This document shows, one piece after another, positions 1 through 6,752 of a DNA stretch of 12,249 nucleotides. This stretch comes from Alphaproteobacteria bacterium (lineage in GTDB: Bacteria; Pseudomonadota; Alphaproteobacteria; Sphingomonadales; Sphingomonadaceae): NCBI GenBank assembly GCA_028293005.1, contig JAQGLH010000313.1:1-12249 (forward strand), written 5' to 3'. Below the pieces are notes generated by a model. It was given only the letters and a program-made list of their open reading frames with translations. It searched no databases and had not been told where the DNA came from. A program made the translations under genes and the position numbers. Numbering within the stretch: position 1 is the first letter of the stretch; each line of letters begins with the position of its first letter.

Positions 1-1
1 C

Positions 2-1930
2 GCCGACGGCACGCAGATCGTCGCGCTCGGGCCGAGCTTCGGGCAATGGCTGCATTACGAAGAGATACCGCCGATCATGCGCGACGCGATGGTCTCGGTC
101 GAGGACCGGCGCTTCCGCCTGCATCCTGGAGTCGACGCGCTCGGCATCGGCCGCGCGCTGATGGTCCGGGTCCAGCGCGGACGATGGGTGCAGGGCGGAT
201 CGACGATCACCCAGCAGCTCGCGCGCAACATCTTCCTGACCAACTCGCGCACCTTTGGCCGCAAGATCCGCGAAGGCATATTGGCCCTCGCGCTCGAGCG
301 CCGCTTCACCAAGAACCAGATCCTCGAGCTCTATCTCAACCGCGTCTATTTCGGCGGCGGCGCCTACGGCATCGATGCCGCCTCGAACCGCTTTTTCGGC
401 CACAGCGCCAAGACGCTCAGCCTTTCCGAGGCGGCGATCATCGCCGGGCTGGTTAAGGCACCGTCCAATTATTCCCCGACCGCCGACGCCCAGGCCGCCA
501 AGGCACGCGCGCGAGTGGTGATCCAGCTGATGCGCCGCAGCGGCAGCATCACCGCGGCGCAGGCGGCGGCGGCGGAGCCGGCGGCGGTCAAATTGGTGCC
601 CTCGCCCAAATACAACAGCGTTCGCTACTTCACCGATTGGGTGCTGCCGCAGCTCGACACATTGATCGACGAGACTGCAGCGCCGATCGAAGTATGGACC
701 ACGCTCGACCTGCGCACGCAGCGGCTCGGCGATGCGGCGATCAACGCCAACACACCACGGGGTGCGCAGGGGGCCCTGGTGGCGCTCGATCGCGACGGCG
801 CGATTCGCGCAATGGTCGGCGGCCGCGACTATGTCGCCTCGCTCTACAACCGCGCCACGCAGGCGACGCGCCAGCCGGGCTCCGCGTTCAAATTGTTCGT
901 CTATCTCGCCGCGCTCGAAGCCGGGCACAAGCCCGACGAGACGATCGTCGACGAGCCGGTGACGATCGACGGCTGGAGCCCGCGCAACAGCAACCGGACC
1001 TTCTCCGGGCCGGTGACGCTGCGCGAGGCGTTCGCGCGCTCGATCAATACCATCTCGGCAAAGCTGGGCCACGAAGTCGGCTTCCGCACCGTCGCCGACA
1101 TGGCTCAGCGCTTCGGGATCACGACCAAGGTCAACACCCAGCCCTCAATGGTGCTGGGCACCTCCGACGTCCGCCTGCTCGACATGACCCGCGCGTTCGC
1201 GGCCGTTGCGCGCAAAGGCGTCGCGGTCATCCCCTATGGCATCACCAAGGTCACCACCTCGAATGGCACCGTCCTTTACCAACATGAGGACGACGAATCG
1301 CGCGTGCTGGTCGCACCGTGGGTGGCCGCACAGATGACCGACCTGCTGCAGACGGCGGTCCTCACCGGCACCGGTCGTGCGGCGCATATCGGCCGGCCGG
1401 TCGCCGGCAAGACCGGGACCACCAGCTCGAACCGCGATGGCTGGTTCATCGGCTTTTCGAGCGGTCTCACCACCGGCGTCTGGATGGGGCGCGACAATGC
1501 CACGCCGATCCCGGGCCTCCAAGGCGGCCGCGCCCCCGCTTTGGCATTCCACGACTTCATGGCGCAGGCGGTGGCAAATCGGCCGGTGGAAAATTTCGAT
1601 ATCCAGGTGACTCTGCCCGACTGGCAGACCGAGCCCGATGCCGAGGCCTGGTACGGATCGCCGGACGGCATGATGGTCGATCCGGACGGAAATCCGATCC
1701 CGTCACGCACTCCCAACGCCCCGCCGTTCGAGGATCCGGTCGCGTCGGCTCCGGCCCGCGACGGCGCGGCGCATGACGGCGCCGGCCGTGACGGGGCTGG
1801 GCCCAGTGCGGGCGATGATGAGCAGCGGCTCGACGAGGAATGGCTCGACCGCGCGATCAACCGCAACCGGTCGCGCGAGCCGGCTCCCGAACGGCGGCCG
1901 CGGCCGCCTGCCGATCGAACCGCGATCTAA
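2..1930 (+). CDS. Class A (PBP1A-family) penicillin-binding protein, 5' end outside window
   Basis: Bifunctional peptidoglycan synthase, acting in the periplasm from a membrane anchor: a GT51 glycosyltransferase polymerises lipid II and a transpeptidase cross-links the strands. The reading frame is open from base 2, so the N-terminal tail, transmembrane helix and start lie upstream; 642 residues are visible. GT51 motifs: SVEDRRF with catalytic Glu at 101-103, then QGGSTITQQLARN and a RKIREG...LYLNRVYFGGGAYG block. Transpeptidase motifs: SAFK (881-892, nucleophile Ser at 881), SIN (1040-1048) and KTGT (from 1409). The spacing leaves little room for the large OB-like insert of enterobacterial PBP1a, so this is a compact member. 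The C-terminal tail (from about 1720) is low-complexity, rich in Pro, Arg, Asp and Ala, and contains an (R/H)DGA-type repeat. It converges on the YgjP-like gene 38 bp away. Family is certain; the paralogue is not. Confidence 0.95.
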   Translation, partial: ADGTQIVALGPSFGQWLHYEEIPPIMRDAMVSVEDRRFRLHPGVDALGIGRALMVRVQRGRWVQGGSTITQQLARNIFLTNSRTFGRKIREGILALALERRFTKNQILELYLNRVYFGGGAYGIDAASNRFFGHSAKTLSLSEAAIIAGLVKAPSNYSPTADAQAAKARARVVIQLMRRSGSITAAQAAAAEPAAVKLVPSPKYNSVRYFTDWVLPQLDTLIDETAAPIEVWTTLDLRTQRLGDAAINANTPRGAQGALVALDRDGAIRAMVGGRDYVASLYNRATQATRQPGSAFKLFVYLAALEAGHKPDETIVDEPVTIDGWSPRNSNRTFSGPVTLREAFARSINTISAKLGHEVGFRTVADMAQRFGITTKVNTQPSMVLGTSDVRLLDMTRAFAAVARKGVAVIPYGITKVTTSNGTVLYQHEDDESRVLVAPWVAAQMTDLLQTAVLTGTGRAAHIGRPVAGKTGTTSSNRDGWFIGFSSGLTTGVWMGRDNATPIPGLQGGRAPALAFHDFMAQAVANRPVENFDIQVTLPDWQTEPDAEAWYGSPDGMMVDPDGNPIPSRTPNAPPFEDPVASAPARDGAAHDGAGRDGAGPSAGDDEQRLDEEWLDRAINRNRSREPAPERRPRPPADRTAI

Positions 1931-1942
1931 CTCAGATCCGAA

Positions 1943-1960
1943 AGGCCGCCGCGGCGGCCT
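1943..1960. terminator. Perfect 18-bp palindrome between convergent genes, likely terminator
   Basis: AGGCCGCCGCGGCGGCCT is fully self-complementary and sits in the 38-bp gap between the penicillin-binding protein stop and the YgjP-like stop. As RNA it gives a 7-bp GC stem with a CGCG loop. On the minus strand it is followed by TTTC, a short U tract, so it fits best as the terminator of the SCO-YcgN-YgjP transcript. On the plus strand no U tract follows. Confidence 0.6.
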
Positions 1961-1968
1961 GCACGGCG

Positions 1969-2673
1969 TCAGCCGCGACCGAACCGGTGCAGCGCGGCGC
2001 CGTGGCGCCGCAGCCAAAGCCGCGCGGGGCTGGGATCGCTTTCGAGCAATTGCTCGACCAAATCATGAAAATCGCGGCCATGGTTCAGGTGGACGCGGTG
2101 CGCCACCTCGTGCGCGACGGTGGCGCGGCGCACCCAATCGGGCGCGAGGATGAGGCGCCAACTATAGCGGATCGAGCCGCGCGACGAGCAGCTTCCCCAG
2201 CGCGACAGCGGATCGCCGACGCCGACACGGGTCACGGTGACACCGGCCCTGGCGGCGAAATGATGCGTCTCCTGCTCGAGCAGAAGCCGGGCCTGCTCGC
2301 GCAGCCACCGTGTGATCCGCGCCGGCAGCGTGTCGAGCGGTCCCCCCGCCCGGATCCGGCCGGGCTCGAGGCTCACCGTACGCGGCCGGCCGGGTTCCCA
2401 GTCGATCAGATGCGGCGTGCCGTAGAGCGGCACGCTCGCCCCGGGCTGCAACGGCGCGGGCGGCGGAATCTCGGCGAGCGCCTTCTCGACCCAGGCCCGG
2501 TGACCGGCCGCCCAGGCCAGGGCGCTGCGGTGCGACACGCGGCGCGGCACGGTCAGGCTTACCTCGCCGGTCCGCGGATCGACACGCAGCCGCATCACCT
2601 TCGCCCGCGGCGACTGGCTGATCGTCAGGATCGCCGTGGTGCTGCCGCCGCTGAAAGCGAGCTCAGAGCTCAT
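1969..2673 (-). CDS. YgjP-like (DUF45/M48-type) zinc metallopeptidase
   Basis: Predicted cytoplasmic zinc-dependent peptidase of the YgjP/SprT-like group; the substrate is unknown. The 234-residue protein has the family core RWGSCSSRG (about residues 158-166), the zinc motif HEVAH (188-192) and a downstream NHGRDFH in which H198 is the expected third zinc ligand. There is no signal peptide or membrane segment. The ATG at 2673 overlaps the end of the YcgN gene by 11 bp, which suggests translational coupling and a shared transcript with YcgN and SCO. The stop lies 8 bp beyond a palindrome that probably terminates the operon. The family call is firm from the motifs; the biological role is not established. 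Confidence 0.9.
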   Translation of the reverse strand: MSSELAFSGGSTTAILTISQSPRAKVMRLRVDPRTGEVSLTVPRRVSHRSALAWAAGHRAWVEKALAEIPPPAPLQPGASVPLYGTPHLIDWEPGRPRTVSLEPGRIRAGGPLDTLPARITRWLREQARLLLEQETHHFAARAGVTVTRVGVGDPLSRWGSCSSRGSIRYSWRLILAPDWVRRATVAHEVAHRVHLNHGRDFHDLVEQLLESDPSPARLWLRRHGAALHRFGRG

Positions 2674-3094
2674 GATCGATCAGATGGTGCTCCAGGTCGC
2701 CCGCCTCGTCCTCGGAGACCGTCCACCCGCGCACCGACATGCCGGCGCGATGCACCGTTTCGCGGTCGCCGCTGACGAGATAATGCCAGTCGGGCAGCGG
2801 CTCGCCGGCGGCGCGAAGCCGGTAGGCGCAGGTCGACGGCAACCACGCGAGCTTGGTCAAATTGGCAAGGCTGAGGCGGATGCAGTCGGGGACGAAGGCA
2901 TGCCGTCCCTTGTAGTTCGAGCAGCGCGCCTGATGGGTATCGAGGAGGCGGCAGGCGACGTTGGTCGCGTGGACCTCGCCGCTGGAATCATCCTCCAATT
3001 TATGGAGGCAGCACTTGCCGCAGCCGTCGCACAGCGCCTCCCATTGCGCGCGGTCGAGCTGCTCGAGCGGCCGCTCCCAGAAGCGCTGTTTCAT
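2663..3094 (-). CDS. YcgN family cysteine-cluster protein (UPF0260)
   Basis: A 143-residue cytoplasmic protein of the UPF0260/YcgN family, thought to bind metal through a conserved cysteine cluster; its function is unknown. Visible cysteines are at 22, 25, 28 and 29 (CDGCGKCC), then 48, 58, 71 and 89, followed by the family's C-terminal WHYLVSGD...HRAGMSVRG stretch. I chose the ATG at 3094 because it forms an ATGA overlap with the SCO stop and begins MKQRFWERPL, the usual family N-terminus. An ATG three codons earlier (3103) is also possible. The gene is the middle member of a three-gene unit, overlapping both neighbours. Co-location with a copper-handling SCO protein is suggestive but does not prove a metal-related link. 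Confidence 0.92.
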   Translation of the reverse strand: MKQRFWERPLEQLDRAQWEALCDGCGKCCLHKLEDDSSGEVHATNVACRLLDTHQARCSNYKGRHAFVPDCIRLSLANLTKLAWLPSTCAYRLRAAGEPLPDWHYLVSGDRETVHRAGMSVRGWTVSEDEAGDLEHHLIDHEL

Positions 3095-3693
3095 TTCACC
3101 CATTTGTCGAGTGCCTCTGTCACTGCCTTTGCGCCTTCATCCGCCGCGACCAGCGCGATCGGCTCGCCCTTGGGCCCGAACAGCATCGTCTGGCGCGAAT
3201 GATCCATAAGATAGGAACTCGCGCCCTCGCTGTCCTGCTTTGCGTAATAAATGCCATATTCCTTGGCGACGTTGCGAATTTGCTCGGGCGTTCCGGTGAG
3301 GCCGATCAGGCGCGGATGGAAGGCGCTGACATAGTCCTTGAGAATCGCGGGGGTGTCGCGCTCCGGATCGACGCTGATGAAGATCGGCTGGACCTTGGCC
3401 GCGCGCTGCGGCGCCGCTTTCTCATATTGCGCCAGCCCCTGGCCGATGACCGCGAGGTCCGTCGGGCAAACGTCCGGGCACGAGCTGTAGCCGAAATAGA
3501 TCAACCGATAGCGTCCGGCGAGATCGCTGTCCCGGAACGTGCGCCCATTCTGGTCGGTGAGCGTGAAAGCACCGCCAAGCGCCGCGCCTTGCAACGGCGG
3601 CTCCTCGCTCGACGAGGGCGAGCAGCCCGCCGGCGCCAGTGCCGCAACCGCCAGCAAGATCAGACACAGTCGATGCTTCATCTTTTCGTTCAT
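3091..3693 (-). CDS. SCO1/SenC family copper-binding protein, probably membrane-tethered
   Basis: Thioredoxin-fold protein of the SCO1/SenC/PrrC family, which delivers copper to the CuA centre of cytochrome c oxidase or acts as a thiol reductase in the periplasm. The 200-residue product has an N-terminal hydrophobic stretch ending in PAGC (C24), a lipobox-like site although the -3 residue is Pro. The copper ligands are visible: CPDVC (C72 and C76) and H165 in DHSRQT. The SVDPERDTP segment (about 108-116) is also typical. The start is taken as the ATG at 3693; an ATG at 3681 (MKHRLC...) would give a shorter and equally good signal region. It heads the unit with YcgN and the YgjP-like protease and is divergent from the ankyrin gene. 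No oxidase genes are in the window. Confidence 0.94.
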   Translation of the reverse strand: MNEKMKHRLCLILLAVAALAPAGCSPSSSEEPPLQGAALGGAFTLTDQNGRTFRDSDLAGRYRLIYFGYSSCPDVCPTDLAVIGQGLAQYEKAAPQRAAKVQPIFISVDPERDTPAILKDYVSAFHPRLIGLTGTPEQIRNVAKEYGIYYAKQDSEGASSYLMDHSRQTMLFGPKGEPIALVAADEGAKAVTEALDKWVK

Positions 3694-3767
3694 AGCGCGG
3701 CCAGCCTTGCTTTGCTAAATGGCTGGAATCAAGTCGGCAGTGGCTGGCAAGTCGCCGATGGGCAGGC

Positions 3768-4400
3768 ATGTCGGCAGTGGCAAAGGTGAAGAGCGTGGCC
3801 AACAGGATCGTGTGCAGTCTCAGCGCGGCAATCGCTTTGTCGTTGGCGACCACGTCGGCGACGCAGGCGCAGATGTTTTCGGACGGCTTCAGCTTCCTCA
3901 AGGCGGTCAAGGAACGCGACGGTGAAAAGGCGACCAGCCTGGTCTCGACGCCCGGCTCGGTCGTGATCAACACCAAGGACCGAAGCACCGGCAACGGGGC
4001 GCTTCATATGCTGGCGCGCGAGCGTGACCTCACCTGGCTGAGTTTCCTGCTGGGCAAGGGCGCCAAGCCCGACCTCCAGAACAACCAGGGAGATACGCCG
4101 CTCGCGGTGGCGACGCAGGTCGGCTGGGTCGACGGCGCCGAGCAGCTGATCAGGATGGGCGCTTCGGTCGATCTTCCCAACGGCCGCGGCGAGACGCCGC
4201 TGATCCTCGCGGTCCACAATCGAGACGTGCCAATGGTGCGCCTCCTGCTCAACAGCGGCGCGAACCCGACGCGCTCGGACAGCGTCGCCGGCTATTCGGC
4301 GCTCGATTATGCCCGCCAAGACGGGCGCTCTTCGGCCGTTCTCAAGCTGATCGAAGCCAAGCAAGCGGCAAAGGCGACGATTGCGGGGCCGAAGCTTTAA
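3768..4400 (+). CDS. Exported ankyrin-repeat protein
   Basis: A 210-residue protein with a signal peptide (hydrophobic run about residues 14-30, cleavage expected after ATQA near 34) and about four ankyrin repeats over residues 74-196, with units such as GALHMLARERDLTWLSFLL, GDTPLAVATQVGWVDGAEQL and GETPLILAVHNRDVPMVRLL. Ankyrin repeats are protein-binding scaffolds; the partner is not evident and there is no catalytic domain. Start choice is uncertain: the ATG at 3768 has little Shine-Dalgarno sequence, whereas a GTG at 3795 is preceded by AGGTGA at 5 bp and would give a more typical signal peptide. It is divergent from the SCO gene across 74 bp, so the two may share regulation and a periplasmic setting. 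It converges on mmcB. Confidence 0.88.
   Translation: MSAVAKVKSVANRIVCSLSAAIALSLATTSATQAQMFSDGFSFLKAVKERDGEKATSLVSTPGSVVINTKDRSTGNGALHMLARERDLTWLSFLLGKGAKPDLQNNQGDTPLAVATQVGWVDGAEQLIRMGASVDLPNGRGETPLILAVHNRDVPMVRLLLNSGANPTRSDSVAGYSALDYARQDGRSSAVLKLIEAKQAAKATIAGPKL
3784..3789 (+). promoter_or_regulatory. Candidate ribosome binding site for the alternative GTG start at 3795
   Basis: AGGTGA followed by a 5-bp spacer and GTG at 3795. It lies inside the first codons of the ankyrin-protein frame and is a better ribosome-binding context than that of the ATG at 3768, so it may mark the true start. Confidence 0.4.
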
Positions 4401-4406
4401 TCCTCC

Positions 4407-4426
4407 AGCTCCTCCCGGGAGGAGCT
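4407..4426. terminator. Perfect 20-bp palindrome between ankyrin gene and mmcB, likely bidirectional terminator
   Basis: AGCTCCTCCCGGGAGGAGCT is fully self-complementary. It fills most of the 25-bp gap between the stop of the ankyrin gene and the stop of mmcB and touches the first base of the mmcB stop codon. The position between convergent genes fits a shared terminator. Neither side has a clear U tract, so the stem may act as a 3'-end barrier or processing site rather than a classical intrinsic terminator. Confidence 0.5.
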
Positions 4427-4923
4427 CAATCCCGCCCGGCCAAACCCGGGTCCAGATCCCCCGCCAGCCTGCGGGCGGCGCGGCGGGCGAAGCGCAATGT
4501 CTCCGCCTTGCGCCGCGCTGGCGCCAGCTTGCGCATCGCCGCTTCGCGCACCACCGCGGCATCGTAGCGATCGGCGACGATCAACCCGCAGCAATCGGGC
4601 TGCAGCAGCTCGCCGTCGAACAGGTCGAGCGCGAAGCCGGCCGGCACCGCCCAGAAGAAGCGGTCGCAATAGTCGAGGTAGTCGCGCCATTTCTGATCGC
4701 CGAGCAGGTCGGCGCGCGACACCTTGATCTCGACGATCGTCAGCAGTCCGCCCGAATCGAGCGCCACCATGTCGGCGCGTCGGCCGTTGGGCAGCGGCAC
4801 CTCGCACAGTGCGAACAAGTCCTGCCGGAAGAACAGCCGCGTGACGCCGCGCGCGACATCCTGCGCAGCCAGCGGTGCGTCGTCGAAACAATGATCGGCT
4901 GCCGGGGCGGGAATCGTGGCCAC
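4426..4923 (-). CDS. mmcB: MmcB family DNA repair protein (PD-(D/E)XK-like)
   Basis: Homologue of Caulobacter MmcB, a small nuclease-like protein of the SOS response needed for resistance to mitomycin C. From the GTG at 4923 the product is 165 residues, close to the family size. Its core reads EVPLPNGRRADMVALD...LTIVEIKVSRADLLGDQKW, with E41, D51 and the E65-I-K67 pair matching a PD-(D/E)XK active-site pattern. The frame stays open to a GTG at 5019, but that extension is unlike the family and would swallow the SOS-box-like site at 4949-4963, so I prefer 4923. No good Shine-Dalgarno is properly spaced, and the start remains the weak point. Upstream is sleB (116-bp gap); downstream the gene meets the ankyrin gene tail to tail. 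Confidence 0.88.
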   Translation of the reverse strand: MATIPAPAADHCFDDAPLAAQDVARGVTRLFFRQDLFALCEVPLPNGRRADMVALDSGGLLTIVEIKVSRADLLGDQKWRDYLDYCDRFFWAVPAGFALDLFDGELLQPDCCGLIVADRYDAAVVREAAMRKLAPARRKAETLRFARRAARRLAGDLDPGLAGRD

Positions 4924-4948
4924 GCCCCTGCCTAGATCGAAATGCTGG

Positions 4949-4963
4949 GAATGAAAAGGGAAC
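4949..4963 (-). promoter_or_regulatory. Candidate LexA (SOS) box upstream of mmcB
   Basis: On the minus strand the site reads GTTC-N7-ATTC, one base off the alphaproteobacterial LexA consensus GTTC-N7-GTTC. It ends 25 bp before the chosen GTG start of mmcB, a position where LexA could block transcription. mmcB is SOS-induced in Caulobacter, so the placement makes sense. The match was found by eye. Confidence 0.55.
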
Positions 4964-5039
4964 AAAGCAAAGCCGACACGGGCCCGGGCGTGGCGGCGCG
5001 CGACCACCTTTCGCTGCACACCCGCGTCAGGTCAGACGC

Positions 5040-5750
5040 CTAGCGGTAGAAAACGTGGTTGCCGACCGCAGCCACGCGGGTCAGCTTCCAGCCCGGCGAG
5101 ACGCGGCGGGCGTGGAAGAACAGCGCGCGCGGCGCGCTCCCATCGGCGAGATCCTGGCGGGCGATCGTTGCGATCGCGACGGCGCGGCGCCACTGCGGCG
5201 ACGCGCGCGAGATCACCGGCAGCTGGCCGCCGTGCACGAACGAGAATTGGCCGCGCTGCTTGACCACGCCGCACAGCGAGCTCGGGAAACGGCCGGACTG
5301 GGTACGATTGATCAGCACTTCGGCGACCGTCAGCTGGCCGGCGAGCGGCTCGCTCTTCGCCTCGAAATAGACGGCGGTGGCGAGGCATTCGAGCTCAGCG
5401 TCGGGAACTTCCGAGCTGGCATAGTCGTTTACTAATTCACTCAACGACTTAGCGGATGCCGTCTGACCGGTGTCCTCGAGCTCCGAGACCACTTGCTCGA
5501 CCGACGCGAGCGCATGCTCGGCGATCGGAGAAGCGACCGATGCGTCCTCGTCCGAAAGAACGGGGGATGCGGTGAGACTGTTGACGGCGAGCACGGTGGC
5601 GACCGGAGCCGCTGCCGCATGGCCGCTGTAATGCGCCGTATCTGCGGGCGCATCGCTCTCCCCTGCTTGGGAGGGACCGGCGAAGGCTAACCCTGCGGCG
5701 GCCGAAAGTGCAGCCACGGCGAAACCCGTGGCCCGTCCAAGACGGATCAT
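5040..5750 (-). CDS. Secreted cell wall hydrolase, SleB/CwlJ family
   Basis: A 236-residue exported protein. The signal peptide covers residues 1 to about 29 (Arg-containing start, Ala/Leu-rich core, PSQA before the cut). A low-complexity linker rich in Ala, Ser and Val runs to about 115, followed by a C-terminal SleB/CwlJ hydrolase domain (118-236). Domain features include AVYFEAKSE with the likely catalytic E130, VINR near 147-149, QFSFVHGG near 168-175, FFHA (H213) and NHVFYR at the end. In spore formers this family cleaves cortex peptidoglycan; in Gram-negatives it is a peptidoglycan amidase or glycosylase-like enzyme of unclear specificity. The ATG at 5750 is preceded by AGTCAGG and fits the signal peptide. 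A 158-bp gap separates it from the DUF1491 gene upstream, so it may have its own promoter. Confidence 0.92.
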   Translation of the reverse strand: MIRLGRATGFAVAALSAAAGLAFAGPSQAGESDAPADTAHYSGHAAAAPVATVLAVNSLTASPVLSDEDASVASPIAEHALASVEQVVSELEDTGQTASAKSLSELVNDYASSEVPDAELECLATAVYFEAKSEPLAGQLTVAEVLINRTQSGRFPSSLCGVVKQRGQFSFVHGGQLPVISRASPQWRRAVAIATIARQDLADGSAPRALFFHARRVSPGWKLTRVAAVGNHVFYR

Positions 5751-5908
5751 CCTGACTCTTGTCTATGCGGTCGACTGATCAACGCTGGATGCCTTGTGCA
5801 TCCCTGATTGTCTCCCGGCTCGCGCGGTCGCTTGCCCCTCGGCGTACTGGCGACCCCCCGCTTCGTCGAAATCTGATGGGCCGAGCTAGGTTGTGCGGCG
5901 CAACACGG

Positions 5909-6244
5909 TCAAGTCACGGCGTTCATTTCAGCGGCGAACCGTTCCGCGATCGGGATATCCAGTTCCAGCACCCACAAATCCGGATCATATTTGCGCCGGC
6001 GTTCGATCAATGCGTTCAATTGCGGCTCGTCGGTCGCCGATTGGCCGATGTCCTGCCACAGATAGCCCCCGTCGGGTTGCAGAAGCCGTTCGAGGACTGC
6101 CGATTTCCGACCGCGTTCGGCGAGGATCACGAGCATAGCGCCAGCGGTCGGATCCCCTTTCGCAAGCACCGCAGCGAAACCGCCCGCCGCTTGCGCCAGC
6201 CGGGTGAGCGCCGCGACCAGCATCGACGTGGTGAGCCGCGCCAT
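5909..6244 (-). CDS. DUF1491 family protein
   Basis: A 111-residue cytoplasmic protein matching DUF1491, a family of unknown function found mostly in alphaproteobacteria. Recognisable parts are the start ARLTTSMLVAALTRLAQAAGGFAAVLAKGDPTAGAMLV and the C-terminal YDPDLWVLELDI. It has no signal peptide or membrane helix. I chose the ATG at 6244; a TTG two codons upstream adds nothing. The start lies 13 bp after the thioesterase stop, so it is probably cotranscribed with ptsN and the thioesterase. A weak hairpin (5890-5904) follows the stop. No function can be inferred from sequence alone. Confidence 0.88.
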   Translation of the reverse strand: MARLTTSMLVAALTRLAQAAGGFAAVLAKGDPTAGAMLVILAERGRKSAVLERLLQPDGGYLWQDIGQSATDEPQLNALIERRRKYDPDLWVLELDIPIAERFAAEMNAVT

Positions 6245-6257
6245 GATCAAGCCGCCG

Positions 6258-6752
6258 TCACACGGGCGCGCGGTAGCCGGGAAGGCTGCTCAGCGGGATG
6301 TGCGAACGCATGAAGGTGCCGGTGCCGCGCGCCGCCTCGTCGCCCGTTTCGTCGACCAACCGCGCGTCGCCGACGTAGAGCCGCTTGCGTCCGCTCACCC
6401 AATGGCCTTCGGCGACCAAAGTCCCCGCCCGGATCGGCTTGGTGAAGTGAAGGCTGAACGCCGTGGTACGCCGGAAGCGATCGGTGACGAGGCTGTTGCA
6501 CGCGTAAAAAGCGGCGTCGTCGAGCATCTTGAAATAGAGAGGACCGAGTGCGGCGCCGGCGGCGTGATAGACGCTTTCCTCGACGGAGAACCGGATCCGC
6601 GCGAAGCCTTGCTCGACGATCTCGAGTTCGGACGCGAACAGCCGGTTGACCGGTGCCTCGCGATACAGCGCTTCGAGCGCGCGGAAGTGCGCGGCCGCAC
6701 CCGTGCGGGGCGCGGCCGGCATTTGGGTCGGGGCCGGACGGTCAGGCCGCAT
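6258..6752 (-). CDS. PaaI-like hotdog-fold thioesterase
   Basis: Predicted acyl-CoA thioesterase (PaaI/4HBT-type hotdog fold) of 164 residues; the natural acyl substrate is unknown. The hotdog core runs from about residue 38 to 148, with YHAAGAALGPLYFKMLDDAAF (H63, D78 and D79 in the usual helix region) and the strand segments TAFSLHFTKPIRAGTLVAEGHWV and GRKRLYVGDARLVDETGD. The start is taken as the ATG at 6752, which overlaps the ptsN stop by 11 bp; an ATG at 6722 would avoid the overlap. The frame also stays open to 6791, deeper inside ptsN, which is less likely. The overlap and spacing point to an operon with ptsN upstream and the DUF1491 gene downstream. Confidence 0.88.
   Translation of the reverse strand: MRPDRPAPTQMPAAPRTGAAAHFRALEALYREAPVNRLFASELEIVEQGFARIRFSVEESVYHAAGAALGPLYFKMLDDAAFYACNSLVTDRFRRTTAFSLHFTKPIRAGTLVAEGHWVSGRKRLYVGDARLVDETGDEAARGTGTFMRSHIPLSSLPGYRAPV

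Noticed and set aside
1840..2775. 311-codon plus-strand open frame covering the YgjP-like gene
   Set aside because: The minus strand encodes a protein with the full HEVAH zinc motif; the plus frame gives a low-complexity Arg/Ala/Pro-rich product and overlaps the real end of the penicillin-binding protein.
4924..5019. N-terminal extension of mmcB from the GTG at 5019
   Set aside because: The 32 extra residues do not look like the family and would cover the SOS-box-like site.
5787..5803. GGATGC/GCATCC hairpin with 5-nt loop upstream of sleB
   Set aside because: Six base pairs with no U tract or known leader motif; no riboswitch or attenuator pattern around it.
5890..5904. Imperfect hairpin after the DUF1491 stop
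   Set aside because: On the transcribed (minus) strand the stem has a mismatch and no U tract, so I do not list it as a terminator.
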